Positions 1-6,117 of a stretch of DNA of 6,117 bases are shown in pieces. The translations under genes were made by a program, and so were the position numbers. The notes under the pieces are model-generated. The model did not search any database and was not told the origin of the DNA. It saw only the letters and a list, made by a program, of their open reading frames with translations. Origin of the DNA: an uncultured Selenomonadaceae bacterium (GTDB lineage: Bacteria; Bacillota; Negativicutes; Selenomonadales; Selenomonadaceae). Every line of letters starts with the position of its first letter. The first letter of the stretch is position 1. The stretch is taken from assembly GCA_905236595.1 (NCBI GenBank), contig CAJORE010000077.1:1-6117 (forward strand), given 5' to 3'.

Positions 1-3
1 AAG

Positions 4-15
4 AAGGGCGCCCTT
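4..15 (+). promoter_or_regulatory. Ribosome-binding site of the sensor kinase inside a perfect palindrome
   Basis: The purine-rich AAGAAGGG at 1-8 is the Shine-Dalgarno sequence for the ATG at 17, with about 8-9 nt spacing. It sits in a perfect 12-bp palindrome, AAGGGCGCCCTT (4-15). As RNA this could fold on itself (AAGG pairing with CCUU around a GCGC loop) and partly hide the ribosome-binding site. The palindrome is seen directly; any effect on translation is inference. The window starts here, so the promoter and any upstream gene cannot be judged. Confidence 0.5.
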
Positions 16-16
16 T

Positions 17-2221
17 ATGAAATATGTTGTGGAATTGTTGCACAGCGAACGCAGTACGCGATTGATGCTGCTGTTGTTCGGCGTAATATTGGCAACGGCA
101 TTTGGCGTGCTGTACTTTTATGTGATTGATTTTTTTCGTCCGCCGCCGCACGTTGATATTTTTGCCGAGAACCGTTTTGAGCGAACGATAAACGTCGTCG
201 CCGACAATGATTATGCGCCGTATTCGTACATTGACGAAAGCGGCGCGTATACGGGCTACGATGTGGAGCTGATGAATGAGTTGGCCAACCGTTTGCAGGT
301 AAACCTGAACCTGCGCTTGGTTGACAGAGCGGAAGCCTATCGTGCCTACCGCTCCGGCGACGCCGATATTATGATGAATACGGATGCCGATATTGTCGTG
401 AACAATAATGAGATGATCGCCACGTTGCCCGTTACCGAAAAGCAGTATGTCGTTTACGGTAAGAATGGCATATCTTCCGTCGCCGATCTTTACGGACGGC
501 GGGTGGCGTCGCAACATCATATGCCGGGCTTGGGGCTTGATGACGAGATAACCTATGTCGATTCGTACGAGGAAATTTTCAAGGGCTTAAAGAGCGGCGA
601 ATATGAGTTCGTCATTTGTCCCATTCAAGTGGGCAATTATTTCTTGGAGAAATTGGGCATGGACGACGTGCAGTCAAGTTACGCCGTCATGCACGTTTAC
701 AGCGCACTGGCCTTGCACAGAAAAGACACCGTCCTTTGCGTGCGCCTTAGCGCCATGTTGCGGCAAATGCAACAGGAAGGACGCCTCAGCGACCTCGATC
801 AAAAATGGATAAGCCACCGCTACGAAAACATGACGGTGGAGGGGATGATAAAAAATCATCCGCTGATTGGCGCAAGCATATCCTTGACGTTGTTGTTAAT
901 GCTTATTTTGATTGTCTATATCGTCATGCAATCGCGAAACGCCAAGGCGCAGGCCGCTTATACGCAGCATTTGCAGGAGAATATAGCTACGATAAACAGC
1001 CAGCGGGAGCAACTGCGTGAGCAACAGGCGGAACTTTTGACGGCCAAGGCGCAGGCGGAACGCAGTAGCAAGGCCAAGACAACCTTTCTCTTTAATATGT
1101 CCCATGATATTCGGACGCCCATGAATGCCATTATCGGTTATACGGAGATGGCGCGGCGCGAAAAGGACGTTCCGCCCGTAATTGCCAATTTTTTGCAGAA
1201 GATTGATTCGTCGAGCAAACATTTGCTGTCGCTCATAAATGACGTTTTGGAAATGAGCCGCATCGAAAACGACAAATTGGAACTGCAACCGACGCCGACC
1301 AACCTTTGCCGCATGATAGACGAAGTGTACGACGTATTTGCAACGCAAATGCAAGAAAAAGGCATAACATTTACCGTTAATTATGACGGCGTGCGGCATA
1401 AAAACGTTTTGTGCGACCAAAACCGGTTTGATCGCGTAATGCTTAACATGGTGAGCAACGCATATAAATTTACGCCGAAGGACGGTCAAATATCCGTTAC
1501 CCTAAGCGAGAATATCGACGATAACGCCGCCGACGAAAAATGCGGCCGCTATGAATTGCGGGTCAAGGACAGCGGCATCGGCATGACACCGGAATTCGCC
1601 GAAAAAGTTTTTGAAGCTTTTGAACGGGAACGCACGTCAACGGTGAGCGGCATACAGGGGACGGGGCTGGGCATGGCCATAACCAAGAGCATCGTTGATC
1701 TTATGGGCGGGACGATTGAAGTTGTCACCGCACCCGGCAAAGGTACGGAATTCATCGTAAGGTTCGCTTTGCCGCTGACGGAGGACACCGAGGAAACCGC
1801 CGCCGAACAGGAAGCAACGAATGTTGTGGATTTTTCCGCGTGCAGGTTGCTTCTTGCCGACGATATAGAGGTGAACCGCGAGATTGCAAAAATGCTTTTG
1901 GAAACGGCGGGGTTCAGCGTCGATACGGCGGCGAACGGCAAAGACGCCGTGGACAAGGTGGCCACGGCGGCGCCCGGAACATACGCCGCCGTGCTTATGG
2001 ACATACAGATGCCCGTGATGAACGGCTATGAGGCGACTAAAGCCATTCGGGCGTTGCCCGATAAGGTGCGGGCCGCGGTTCCCGTTATTGCCATGACGGC
2101 CAATGCCTTCTCCGAGGATGTGCAGACGGCGCTGGCCGCAGGCATGAACGGACATATTGCCAAGCCGTTGGACGTGCCGAAGATGATGCGGACGTTGACG
2201 GAGGTTTTGCGGGGGGCGTAA
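17..2221 (+). CDS. Hybrid sensor histidine kinase with periplasmic solute-binding (SBP family 3) sensor domain and C-terminal receiver
   Basis: This 734-aa protein is a membrane signal-transduction kinase. In order: a short basic cytoplasmic start, membrane helix at about 16-37, and an extracytoplasmic family-3 solute-binding domain at about 56-270 (DNDYAPYSY and TGYDVELMNELA are typical family strings). A second helix (about 284-304) and a charged coiled-coil linker (about 308-355) follow. HisKA has the H-box SHDIRTPMN with phospho-acceptor H363. HATPase_c has N-box N477/N481, G1 DSGIGM (518-523), an F-box (FEAFER) and G2 GTGLGM (548-553). The receiver has acidic pair D615/D616, phospho-acceptor D662 (LMDIQMP), T694 and K716. 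All catalytic residues are present, so it should be active. Family logic predicts ligand-controlled autophosphorylation of H363, transfer to D662, then to a separate HPt/regulator, none of which is in the window. The usual TxxR carboxylate-binding motif of amino-acid-binding relatives is not evident, so the ligand is unknown. The ATG at 17 has a good ribosome-binding site. Confidence 0.93.
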   Translation: MKYVVELLHSERSTRLMLLLFGVILATAFGVLYFYVIDFFRPPPHVDIFAENRFERTINVVADNDYAPYSYIDESGAYTGYDVELMNELANRLQVNLNLRLVDRAEAYRAYRSGDADIMMNTDADIVVNNNEMIATLPVTEKQYVVYGKNGISSVADLYGRRVASQHHMPGLGLDDEITYVDSYEEIFKGLKSGEYEFVICPIQVGNYFLEKLGMDDVQSSYAVMHVYSALALHRKDTVLCVRLSAMLRQMQQEGRLSDLDQKWISHRYENMTVEGMIKNHPLIGASISLTLLLMLILIVYIVMQSRNAKAQAAYTQHLQENIATINSQREQLREQQAELLTAKAQAERSSKAKTTFLFNMSHDIRTPMNAIIGYTEMARREKDVPPVIANFLQKIDSSSKHLLSLINDVLEMSRIENDKLELQPTPTNLCRMIDEVYDVFATQMQEKGITFTVNYDGVRHKNVLCDQNRFDRVMLNMVSNAYKFTPKDGQISVTLSENIDDNAADEKCGRYELRVKDSGIGMTPEFAEKVFEAFERERTSTVSGIQGTGLGMAITKSIVDLMGGTIEVVTAPGKGTEFIVRFALPLTEDTEETAAEQEATNVVDFSACRLLLADDIEVNREIAKMLLETAGFSVDTAANGKDAVDKVATAAPGTYAAVLMDIQMPVMNGYEATKAIRALPDKVRAAVPVIAMTANAFSEDVQTALAAGMNGHIAKPLDVPKMMRTLTEVLRGA

Positions 2222-2224
2222 GCT

Positions 2225-2254
2225 TTGGCATTTGCTTGGCGCTTGTGGTATAAT
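2225..2254 (+). promoter_or_regulatory. Sigma-A-type promoter for the hslVU-rqcH operon
   Basis: A -35 box TTGGCA (2225-2230, five of six to TTGACA) lies 18 bp before a perfect -10 TATAAT (2249-2254). The -10 carries an extended TG at 2246-2247. Transcription would start near 2261, leaving a leader of about 50 nt before hslV. The -35 begins 3 bp after the kinase stop codon. There is no convincing terminator between the two genes, so readthrough from the kinase gene is possible. I see no CIRCE inverted repeat or CtsR tandem heptamer, so heat-shock control by those repressors is not indicated. Confidence 0.7.
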
Positions 2255-2297
2255 GCGCAAACGACGGCAAGACAGCCAAGGGACAAGGAAAACATTT

Positions 2298-2325
2298 GGG
2301 GAAGTGAAAGGATATGGAATCATTG
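2298..2325 (+). promoter_or_regulatory. Ribosome-binding region of hslV with two possible start codons
   Basis: Two purine tracts precede hslV. GGGGAAG (2298-2304) is about 9 nt before the ATG at 2314. AAAGGA (2307-2312) is only 1 nt before that ATG, too close to serve it, but 10 nt before an in-frame TTG at 2323. ATG gives the N-terminus [14 protein letters not shown] would give MEFHATTI, closer in length to the 6-residue extension of Bacillus CodW. The ATG is kept as the default call, but the choice is open. Confidence 0.5.
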
Positions 2326-2856
2326 GAGTTCCATGCAACCACGATTTGTTGCGTGAGGAAAAACGATCATGTTGCCATAGCCGGTGACGGGCAGGTTACC
2401 TTCGGTCAGGCGGCGGTGATGAAGGCCAACGCCAAAAAAGTTCGGAAGCTTTACCACGATAAAGTGCTGGCCGGTTTTGCCGGTTCGGTGGCCGACGCCT
2501 TTACATTGTTTGAGAAGTTTGAAGCAAAACTTGAGGCATATAACGGCAATTTGCAACGCGCCGCCGTCGAACTGGCCAAGGATTGGCGCACCGATCGCAT
2601 TTTGCGGAAGCTTGAGGCGCTGTTAATCGTCGCCGACAACAAGACGACGCTCATGCTTTCCGGCAACGGCGAAGTTATCGAGCCGGACGGCGACGTCGCC
2701 GCCATCGGTTCGGGGGGGTTTTATGCGTTGGCGGCGGCGCGGGCGATGATTAAGCACAGCGAACTTTCCGCCAAGGAGATTGCCGAAGAGGCGCTGAACT
2801 TGGCGGCGGATATTTGCGTGTATACGAATCATAACATCAAAGTGGAGGAACTTTAA
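2314..2856 (+). CDS. hslV: HslV (ClpQ/CodW), peptidase subunit of the HslUV ATP-dependent protease
   Basis: HslV forms a double hexameric ring that hydrolyses proteins fed in by the HslU ATPase in the cytoplasm. The 180-aa product matches the family in length (Bacillus CodW is about 181) and along its whole sequence. The N-terminal-nucleophile core begins TTICCVRK, so the expected catalytic threonine is T9, exposed by removal of an 8-residue leader. Other conserved elements are GDGQVTFG (D25 equals Asp17 of mature E. coli HslV), the lysine pair K41/K42 (Lys33 region), [40 protein letters not shown] and the GSGG loop (132-135). The protein ends [11 protein letters not shown], typical of the family. 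The leader resembles Staphylococcus/Bacillus HslV rather than the proteobacterial form, in which Thr directly follows Met. It has its own promoter upstream, and hslU starts 3 bp after the stop. Family assignment is secure; the exact start (ATG 2314 or TTG 2323) is not. Confidence 0.97.
   Translation: MESLEFHATTICCVRKNDHVAIAGDGQVTFGQAAVMKANAKKVRKLYHDKVLAGFAGSVADAFTLFEKFEAKLEAYNGNLQRAAVELAKDWRTDRILRKLEALLIVADNKTTLMLSGNGEVIEPDGDVAAIGSGGFYALAAARAMIKHSELSAKEIAEEALNLAADICVYTNHNIKVEEL
2844..2848 (+). promoter_or_regulatory. Ribosome-binding site of hslU, within the end of hslV
   Basis: GGAGG lies inside the last hslV codons (Val-Glu-Glu-Leu), 11 nt before the hslU ATG at 2860. With only 3 nt between the hslV stop and the hslU start, this supports co-translation of the two protease subunits. 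Confidence 0.7.
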
Positions 2857-2859
2857 GCG

Positions 2860-4305
2860 ATGACCACAGACAAAGAGCAACAGGAGTTGCGCCGTGACAA
2901 AATCGGGGCGAACGAACAGACGCCCCGCGAAATCGTTGCGGAACTTGACAAATTCATCGTGGGGCAGGACGAGGCCAAAAAGTCCGTCGCCATTGCCCTG
3001 CGTAACCGTTGGCGCAGTCGGCAATTAACCGGCAGCATGAAGGACGACATAATTCCGAAGAATATATTGATGATCGGTTCGACGGGCGTCGGCAAAACGG
3101 AGATTGCCCGGCGCTTGGCCAAATTGGTCAAAGCGCCGTTCATCAAAGTGGAAGCGACGAAATTTACGGAAGTCGGCTATGTCGGGCGCGATGTGGAGTC
3201 GATTGTGCGGGATCTGGCGGAAACGGCGGTACGCATGGTTCGGGCGCAACGCATGGACGAAGTGAAAGAGAAAGCGGAAGAACTCGCCGAAGAGCGGATA
3301 TTGGACGTATTTGTCCCCGAGCCGAAGAAGTCGCAAAATCCCTTGGGACGCTTGTTCGGCGGCGACGACGATGAGGACGAAGAGGACGACAAGGAGCAAA
3401 AAAAAGTCGAGCCAAAGTACCAAGCCGGCCGCGAATGGGTGAGAAAACGGCTCAAAAAAGGGGAACTTGAAGAAGAACTCATTGAAATAAACGTCGAGGA
3501 GAGCACCCGACCCATGGTCAGTATGTTCTCCGGCTCCAGCCTTGAAGGTATGGGCGACAACCTGCAGGACATGATCGGGTCGCTCATGCCCAAGCGTCAC
3601 CGCAAGCGCAAAGTGACCGTCGCCGCCGCCCGCAAGATTTTCGCACAAGAGGAAGCGGCAAAGCTTATCGACATGGACGAAGTTGCGGAAGATGCCGTCT
3701 ACGTCGCCGAGCGAAGCGGCATTGTTTTTTTGGATGAGATCGACAAAGTGGCGGTGCGCGGCAATACGGGCGGCGCGGATGTTTCCCGCGAAGGCGTGCA
3801 ACGCGATATTTTGCCTATTGTCGAAGGATCGACGGTGGTCACCAAATACGGTCCCGTGAAAACCGACCATATACTTTTTATTGCCGCCGGTGCATTCCAC
3901 ACGGCCAAACCGTCGGATTTGATTCCGGAATTGCAGGGGCGGTTCCCCATTCGGGTTGAATTGAAATCCTTGCGCAAAGAGGATTTTGAGAAAATTTTGA
4001 CCGAGCCGCAAAATGCGCTGATAAAGCAGTACCGGGCTTTGTTGGCGACGGAAAACGTCGAATTGACTTTTGCGGATTCGGCGATAAGCCGCATCGCCCA
4101 GTTGGCTTGCGACGTCAACGACGAGGCCGAGGATATTGGAGCGCGGCGCTTGCATACGCTTTTGGAGAAGCTTATGGAGGATATTTCCTTCAATGCGCCC
4201 GACATGAAGGACGAAGAGCGTAAAGTCGTTATCGACGACAAATATGTGGACGATAAATTGGCTGAAATTGTCAAGAGCAGCGATTTGTCGCAATTTATCC
4301 TATGA
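2860..4305 (+). CDS. hslU: HslU (ClpY/CodX), AAA+ unfoldase subunit of HslUV
   Basis: HslU is the hexameric ATPase that unfolds substrates and threads them into HslV, and its C-terminal tails dock into HslV. The 481-aa product shows the N-domain start [21 protein letters not shown], Walker A GSTGVGKT (73-80; K79), pore loop GYVG (106-109), and an intermediate (I) domain from about 112 to 245. Then come Walker B VFLDEID (289-295), arginine finger R361 in [11 protein letters not shown], sensor 2 GARRLH (427-432) and the docking tail DLSQFIL (475-481). All catalytic residues are present. It is somewhat longer than E. coli HslU (443) and Bacillus CodX (467). The extra length lies at least partly in the I-domain, where residues 169-177 are entirely Asp/Glu, followed by a Lys-rich segment. 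Walker A has Ser74 where most HslU proteins have Pro. The last 4 bases overlap the rqcH start. The strong match to HslU, including the tail, rules out ClpX. Confidence 0.98.
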   Translation: MTTDKEQQELRRDKIGANEQTPREIVAELDKFIVGQDEAKKSVAIALRNRWRSRQLTGSMKDDIIPKNILMIGSTGVGKTEIARRLAKLVKAPFIKVEATKFTEVGYVGRDVESIVRDLAETAVRMVRAQRMDEVKEKAEELAEERILDVFVPEPKKSQNPLGRLFGGDDDEDEEDDKEQKKVEPKYQAGREWVRKRLKKGELEEELIEINVEESTRPMVSMFSGSSLEGMGDNLQDMIGSLMPKRHRKRKVTVAAARKIFAQEEAAKLIDMDEVAEDAVYVAERSGIVFLDEIDKVAVRGNTGGADVSREGVQRDILPIVEGSTVVTKYGPVKTDHILFIAAGAFHTAKPSDLIPELQGRFPIRVELKSLRKEDFEKILTEPQNALIKQYRALLATENVELTFADSAISRIAQLACDVNDEAEDIGARRLHTLLEKLMEDISFNAPDMKDEERKVVIDDKYVDDKLAEIVKSSDLSQFIL

Positions 4306-6032
4306 GCCTGTCGGGATTTTCCATGCGGGCTTTGGCCGCGGAACTGAATTCGCGGGCAACCGGCGCTCGAATTGACCGGGTCTTTATGCCGACGAAGAAT
4401 TCCGTGGTTTTGGCGCTAAGGCGACCGGGGGAGAACCTGCTTCTTTACGTCTGCACCAATTCTGCCAATGCCGCCGCTTATTTCATCGACAAAAATTTTG
4501 AGAATCCGCCCGAACCGCCGGTTTTTTGCATGGTTCTGCGCAAACAATTAGAGACGGGACGCATCGCCCAAATAAGTCAAACGGGCGCGGATCGTATGCT
4601 GAAAGTGGAAATCGACACGGTGGCGGGCGGCGGGCGCATCGTCACCAAGACGCTGATAATGGAGCTGATGGGCAAGTACAGCAACATCATCTTGACGGAC
4701 GAAGACAATCGCATTATCGACGCTTTGAAAAAAATCGGCACGACCACCAGCCGCGTTAGGACGGTTTTGCCCGGTGACATCTATGAACCGCCGCCGCCGC
4801 CCGACAAGATTAACCCGTTTGCAAGTCCGCCCCAAGCGGTAGTTGAACGGCTTAAAGCATTGGGCGCGGAAAGTTTGCAAAAAGCGTTGGTGGCGGTTTG
4901 CTTAGGTTTCGGGCCGGATACGGCGCGGGAGGTTGCCTTTGCCGCCGGTGTGGACGGACAAGCCAAGGTGGAGGATTTGACGGCGGCGGATTTTGCCGCC
5001 GTAACCGACGCCTTGGCCGGTTTTGTGGCGGCTTTGCCCGAGCCGACTCTGGTGACGGACGAGGCCACGGGGAAAGTTTTGGCCTTTGCCGCGCACCCGC
5101 TTGATTATTTGCCAAAGGGACGGCGGCAGAATTTTGCGACCCTAAGCGAGCTGTTGTTTGAGACGGATCGTTTGCTTAAAAGCTATGTGCCGCCCGATAA
5201 GGAACGATTGAAAAAACTCGTAAAAAACGAGATTAACCGCGCCGCTCGTAAAATCGGCGTGTTGCAAAAGGAACTGGCCGACGCGGAAAATGCGGAGGAT
5301 TACCGCAAAAAAGCGGATAATATCATGGCGCATAAACCAAAGCTTAAGGATCATGCCGATGCCAAGATAATCGTCGCCGATATTTACGATGCGGCGGGGG
5401 CTGACATAGAAATAACTATGGACAAGCGGCTGACCGTTATCGGCAATTACGAGTGGTACTACAAAAAGTACAACAAGTTAAAGCGGGCGCAAAGCATGGT
5501 GGCCGAGCAAATTGCCGAATGTAAGAAGGAGCTTCTTTACTTGGCGTCGGTGGACATGACGCTGGACACCGGCGCGACGTTGGCCGATATTGCCGAAGTC
5601 CATGATGAATTGGTGGCGGGCGGCTATCTGAAAGAACGCATAAAAAGAAAAGCCGGGGACAAGCATACCGCGCCCTATAAGTTTGTTGCGCCTTGCGGCA
5701 TGGAAATTCTGGTGGGCAAGAACAATACGCAAAATGATCGGTTGACCTTTAAGATTGCCGCCAAGCATGACATTTGGTTGCACGCCAAGGATATACCCGG
5801 TTCGCACGTCATTTTGCGTACCGGCGGGCAAGCCCCCGATGAAGCGACGTTGTTGTTTGCGGCGGGTATTGCGGCGAAGTTCAGTCAAGCCGGGGATTCG
5901 TCGAAAGTGCCGGTGGATTATACGGAATGTCGCCAAGTGAAAAAACCGTCGGGCGCCAAGCCGGGGTTTGTAAATTTCTTCAAGCAAAAGACCGTTTATG
6001 TCGATCCGACACAAACGGATGTCGGTTGTTAA
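4302..6032 (+). CDS. rqcH: RqcH (NFACT family), ribosome-associated quality-control factor for alanine tailing
   Basis: RqcH, the bacterial relative of Rqc2/NEMF, binds 50S subunits still carrying peptidyl-tRNA after a stall. It recruits tRNA-Ala to add a C-terminal alanine tail that targets the chain for proteolysis. Older annotations call this family fibronectin-binding protein FbpA/Fbp54. The 576 aa are close to the 570 of the Bacillus protein. The NFACT-N domain has [15 protein letters not shown] (67-81), the DR motif D97/R98 in the same positions as in Bacillus RqcH (where it is needed for tailing), and E121-L122-M123. A helix-hairpin-helix region (about 175-265) follows, then two coiled-coil arms (about 290-330 and 385-425). 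The NFACT-R domain has [22 protein letters not shown] (490-502), VPVDYT (536-541) and [11 protein letters not shown] (547-557). There is no signal peptide, fitting a cytoplasmic ribosome factor. The ATG overlaps the hslU stop as ATGA and no clear Shine-Dalgarno precedes it, so translation probably depends on reinitiation after hslU. An odd detail is five consecutive prolines (163-167). Confidence 0.95.
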   Translation: MSLSGFSMRALAAELNSRATGARIDRVFMPTKNSVVLALRRPGENLLLYVCTNSANAAAYFIDKNFENPPEPPVFCMVLRKQLETGRIAQISQTGADRMLKVEIDTVAGGGRIVTKTLIMELMGKYSNIILTDEDNRIIDALKKIGTTTSRVRTVLPGDIYEPPPPPDKINPFASPPQAVVERLKALGAESLQKALVAVCLGFGPDTAREVAFAAGVDGQAKVEDLTAADFAAVTDALAGFVAALPEPTLVTDEATGKVLAFAAHPLDYLPKGRRQNFATLSELLFETDRLLKSYVPPDKERLKKLVKNEINRAARKIGVLQKELADAENAEDYRKKADNIMAHKPKLKDHADAKIIVADIYDAAGADIEITMDKRLTVIGNYEWYYKKYNKLKRAQSMVAEQIAECKKELLYLASVDMTLDTGATLADIAEVHDELVAGGYLKERIKRKAGDKHTAPYKFVAPCGMEILVGKNNTQNDRLTFKIAAKHDIWLHAKDIPGSHVILRTGGQAPDEATLLFAAGIAAKFSQAGDSSKVPVDYTECRQVKKPSGAKPGFVNFFKQKTVYVDPTQTDVGC

Positions 6033-6037
6033 AGGAA

Positions 6038-6117
6038 ACGCTGCATAATTCGTCCGCACCCTTGCCGGGTCTTTTTCCGGCATACTGCGTCATTCCTCCT
6101 CAGCGTAGCACCACTAC
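6038..6117. repeat. Structured non-coding 3' region with nested inverted repeats, running off the window
   Basis: After the rqcH stop I see no gene. The segment contains an outer inverted repeat ACGCTG (6038-6043) / CAGCGT (6101-6106) and an inner one TGCCGG (6063-6068) / CCGGCA (6077-6082) with an 8-base T-rich loop. GTAG (6105-6108) / CTAC (6114-6117) forms the start of a further hairpin cut by the window end. There is also an imperfect direct repeat, GCATAATTCGTC (6043-6054) versus GCATACTGCGTC (6080-6091), with 10 of 12 identical. This density of symmetry in under 90 bp fits a dispersed intergenic repeat (REP/MITE-like) or a structured leader of the next gene. One copy cannot decide which. 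Confidence 0.4.
6058..6076 (+). terminator. Weak candidate intrinsic terminator after rqcH
   Basis: A short stem ACCC (6058-6061) / GGGT (6067-6070) with loop TTGCC is followed at once by CTTTTT (6071-6076), 26 nt after the rqcH stop. The position and T-run fit operon termination, but a 4-bp stem is weak. It also competes with the stronger TGCCGG/CCGGCA hairpin, in which the T-run becomes the loop. It may be a real terminator, one half of a switch, or chance. Confidence 0.3.

Noticed and set aside
896..1489. Minus-strand open frame of 197 codons opposite the kinase HisKA region
   Set aside because: It is a shadow of the well-supported kinase frame, with no motifs and no promoter or ribosome-binding site of note.
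2235..2280. CTTGGC (2235-2240) / GCCAAG (2275-2280) as a terminator or operator between the kinase and hslV
   Set aside because: The arms are only 6 bp, are separated by 34 nt spanning the -10 box, and no T-run follows.
2712..2718. Run of seven G residues in hslV as a possible phase-variation tract
   Set aside because: It encodes the conserved GSGG loop that borders the active site, so it is explained by protein constraint, and seven is short for slippage control.
3025..4293. A 422-codon open frame on the minus strand opposite hslU
   Set aside because: It is wholly antisense to a highly conserved gene. Its translation is rich in His, Phe and Arg with no recognisable motif, as expected for a complementary-strand shadow of a biased coding sequence.
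5478..6083. A 201-codon minus-strand open frame opposite the end of rqcH
   Set aside because: It overlaps the conserved NFACT-R region in full, shows no domain of its own, and lacks a well-spaced ribosome-binding site.
6023..6098. A short minus-strand frame starting ATGACGCAGTATGCC just after AGGAGG
   Set aside because: The AGGAGG is only 1 nt from the ATG, the peptide runs into antisense rqcH sequence and resembles nothing, and the region is better explained by its inverted repeats.
1..6117. CRISPR arrays, tRNA or rRNA genes, insertion sequences, toxin-antitoxin or phage-defence genes
   Set aside because: No regularly spaced repeats, cloverleaf-like segments, transposase motifs or unexplained small genes were seen. 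Nearly all of the window is taken up by four well-identified genes.

Overview
The window (6117 bp, about half G+C by eye) is one strand of tightly packed bacterial genes, all on the + strand. It looks like a chromosomal segment of a Firmicutes-type bacterium. The evidence is a Bacillus/Staphylococcus-type HslV with a short N-terminal extension ending in HATTI, a full-length RqcH/NFACT protein with the bacterial DR motif, and a clostridia/Negativicutes-style hybrid histidine kinase. My best guess is Negativicutes, but no rRNA or other decisive marker is present, so this is inference.

Layout. (1) 17-2221 encodes a membrane-anchored hybrid sensor histidine kinase with an extracytoplasmic solute-binding sensor domain, two membrane helices, a coiled-coil linker, HisKA, HATPase_c and a C-terminal receiver. 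(2) 2222-2313 is a 92-bp gap holding a good sigma-A promoter (TTGGCA, 18 bp, TATAAT with an extended -10 TG). (3) 2314-2856 hslV, 2860-4305 hslU and 4302-6032 rqcH form a compact operon. hslV and hslU are 3 bp apart, and hslU and rqcH overlap by 4 bp (ATGA). (4) 6033-6117 is non-coding and rich in nested inverted repeats. It holds a weak terminator-like hairpin and a stem that runs off the window end.

How the genes fit together. HslV (N-terminal-nucleophile peptidase) and HslU (AAA+ unfoldase) form the HslUV/ClpYQ protease. RqcH recognises 50S subunits obstructed by peptidyl-tRNA and adds C-terminal alanine tails that mark stalled nascent chains for proteolysis. Their coupled expression suggests, but does not prove, a tagging-plus-degradation quality-control module. 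The better-known Firmicutes neighbours of hslVU (xerC/codV upstream, codY downstream) are absent. The sensor kinase has no partner response regulator or HPt protein in view, and the separate promoter suggests it is not functionally part of the operon.

The protein families are all known. The points worth a second look are the hslVU-rqcH linkage, the HslV start and propeptide, the atypical sensor pocket of the kinase, the acidic insert in HslU, and the structured 3' end.
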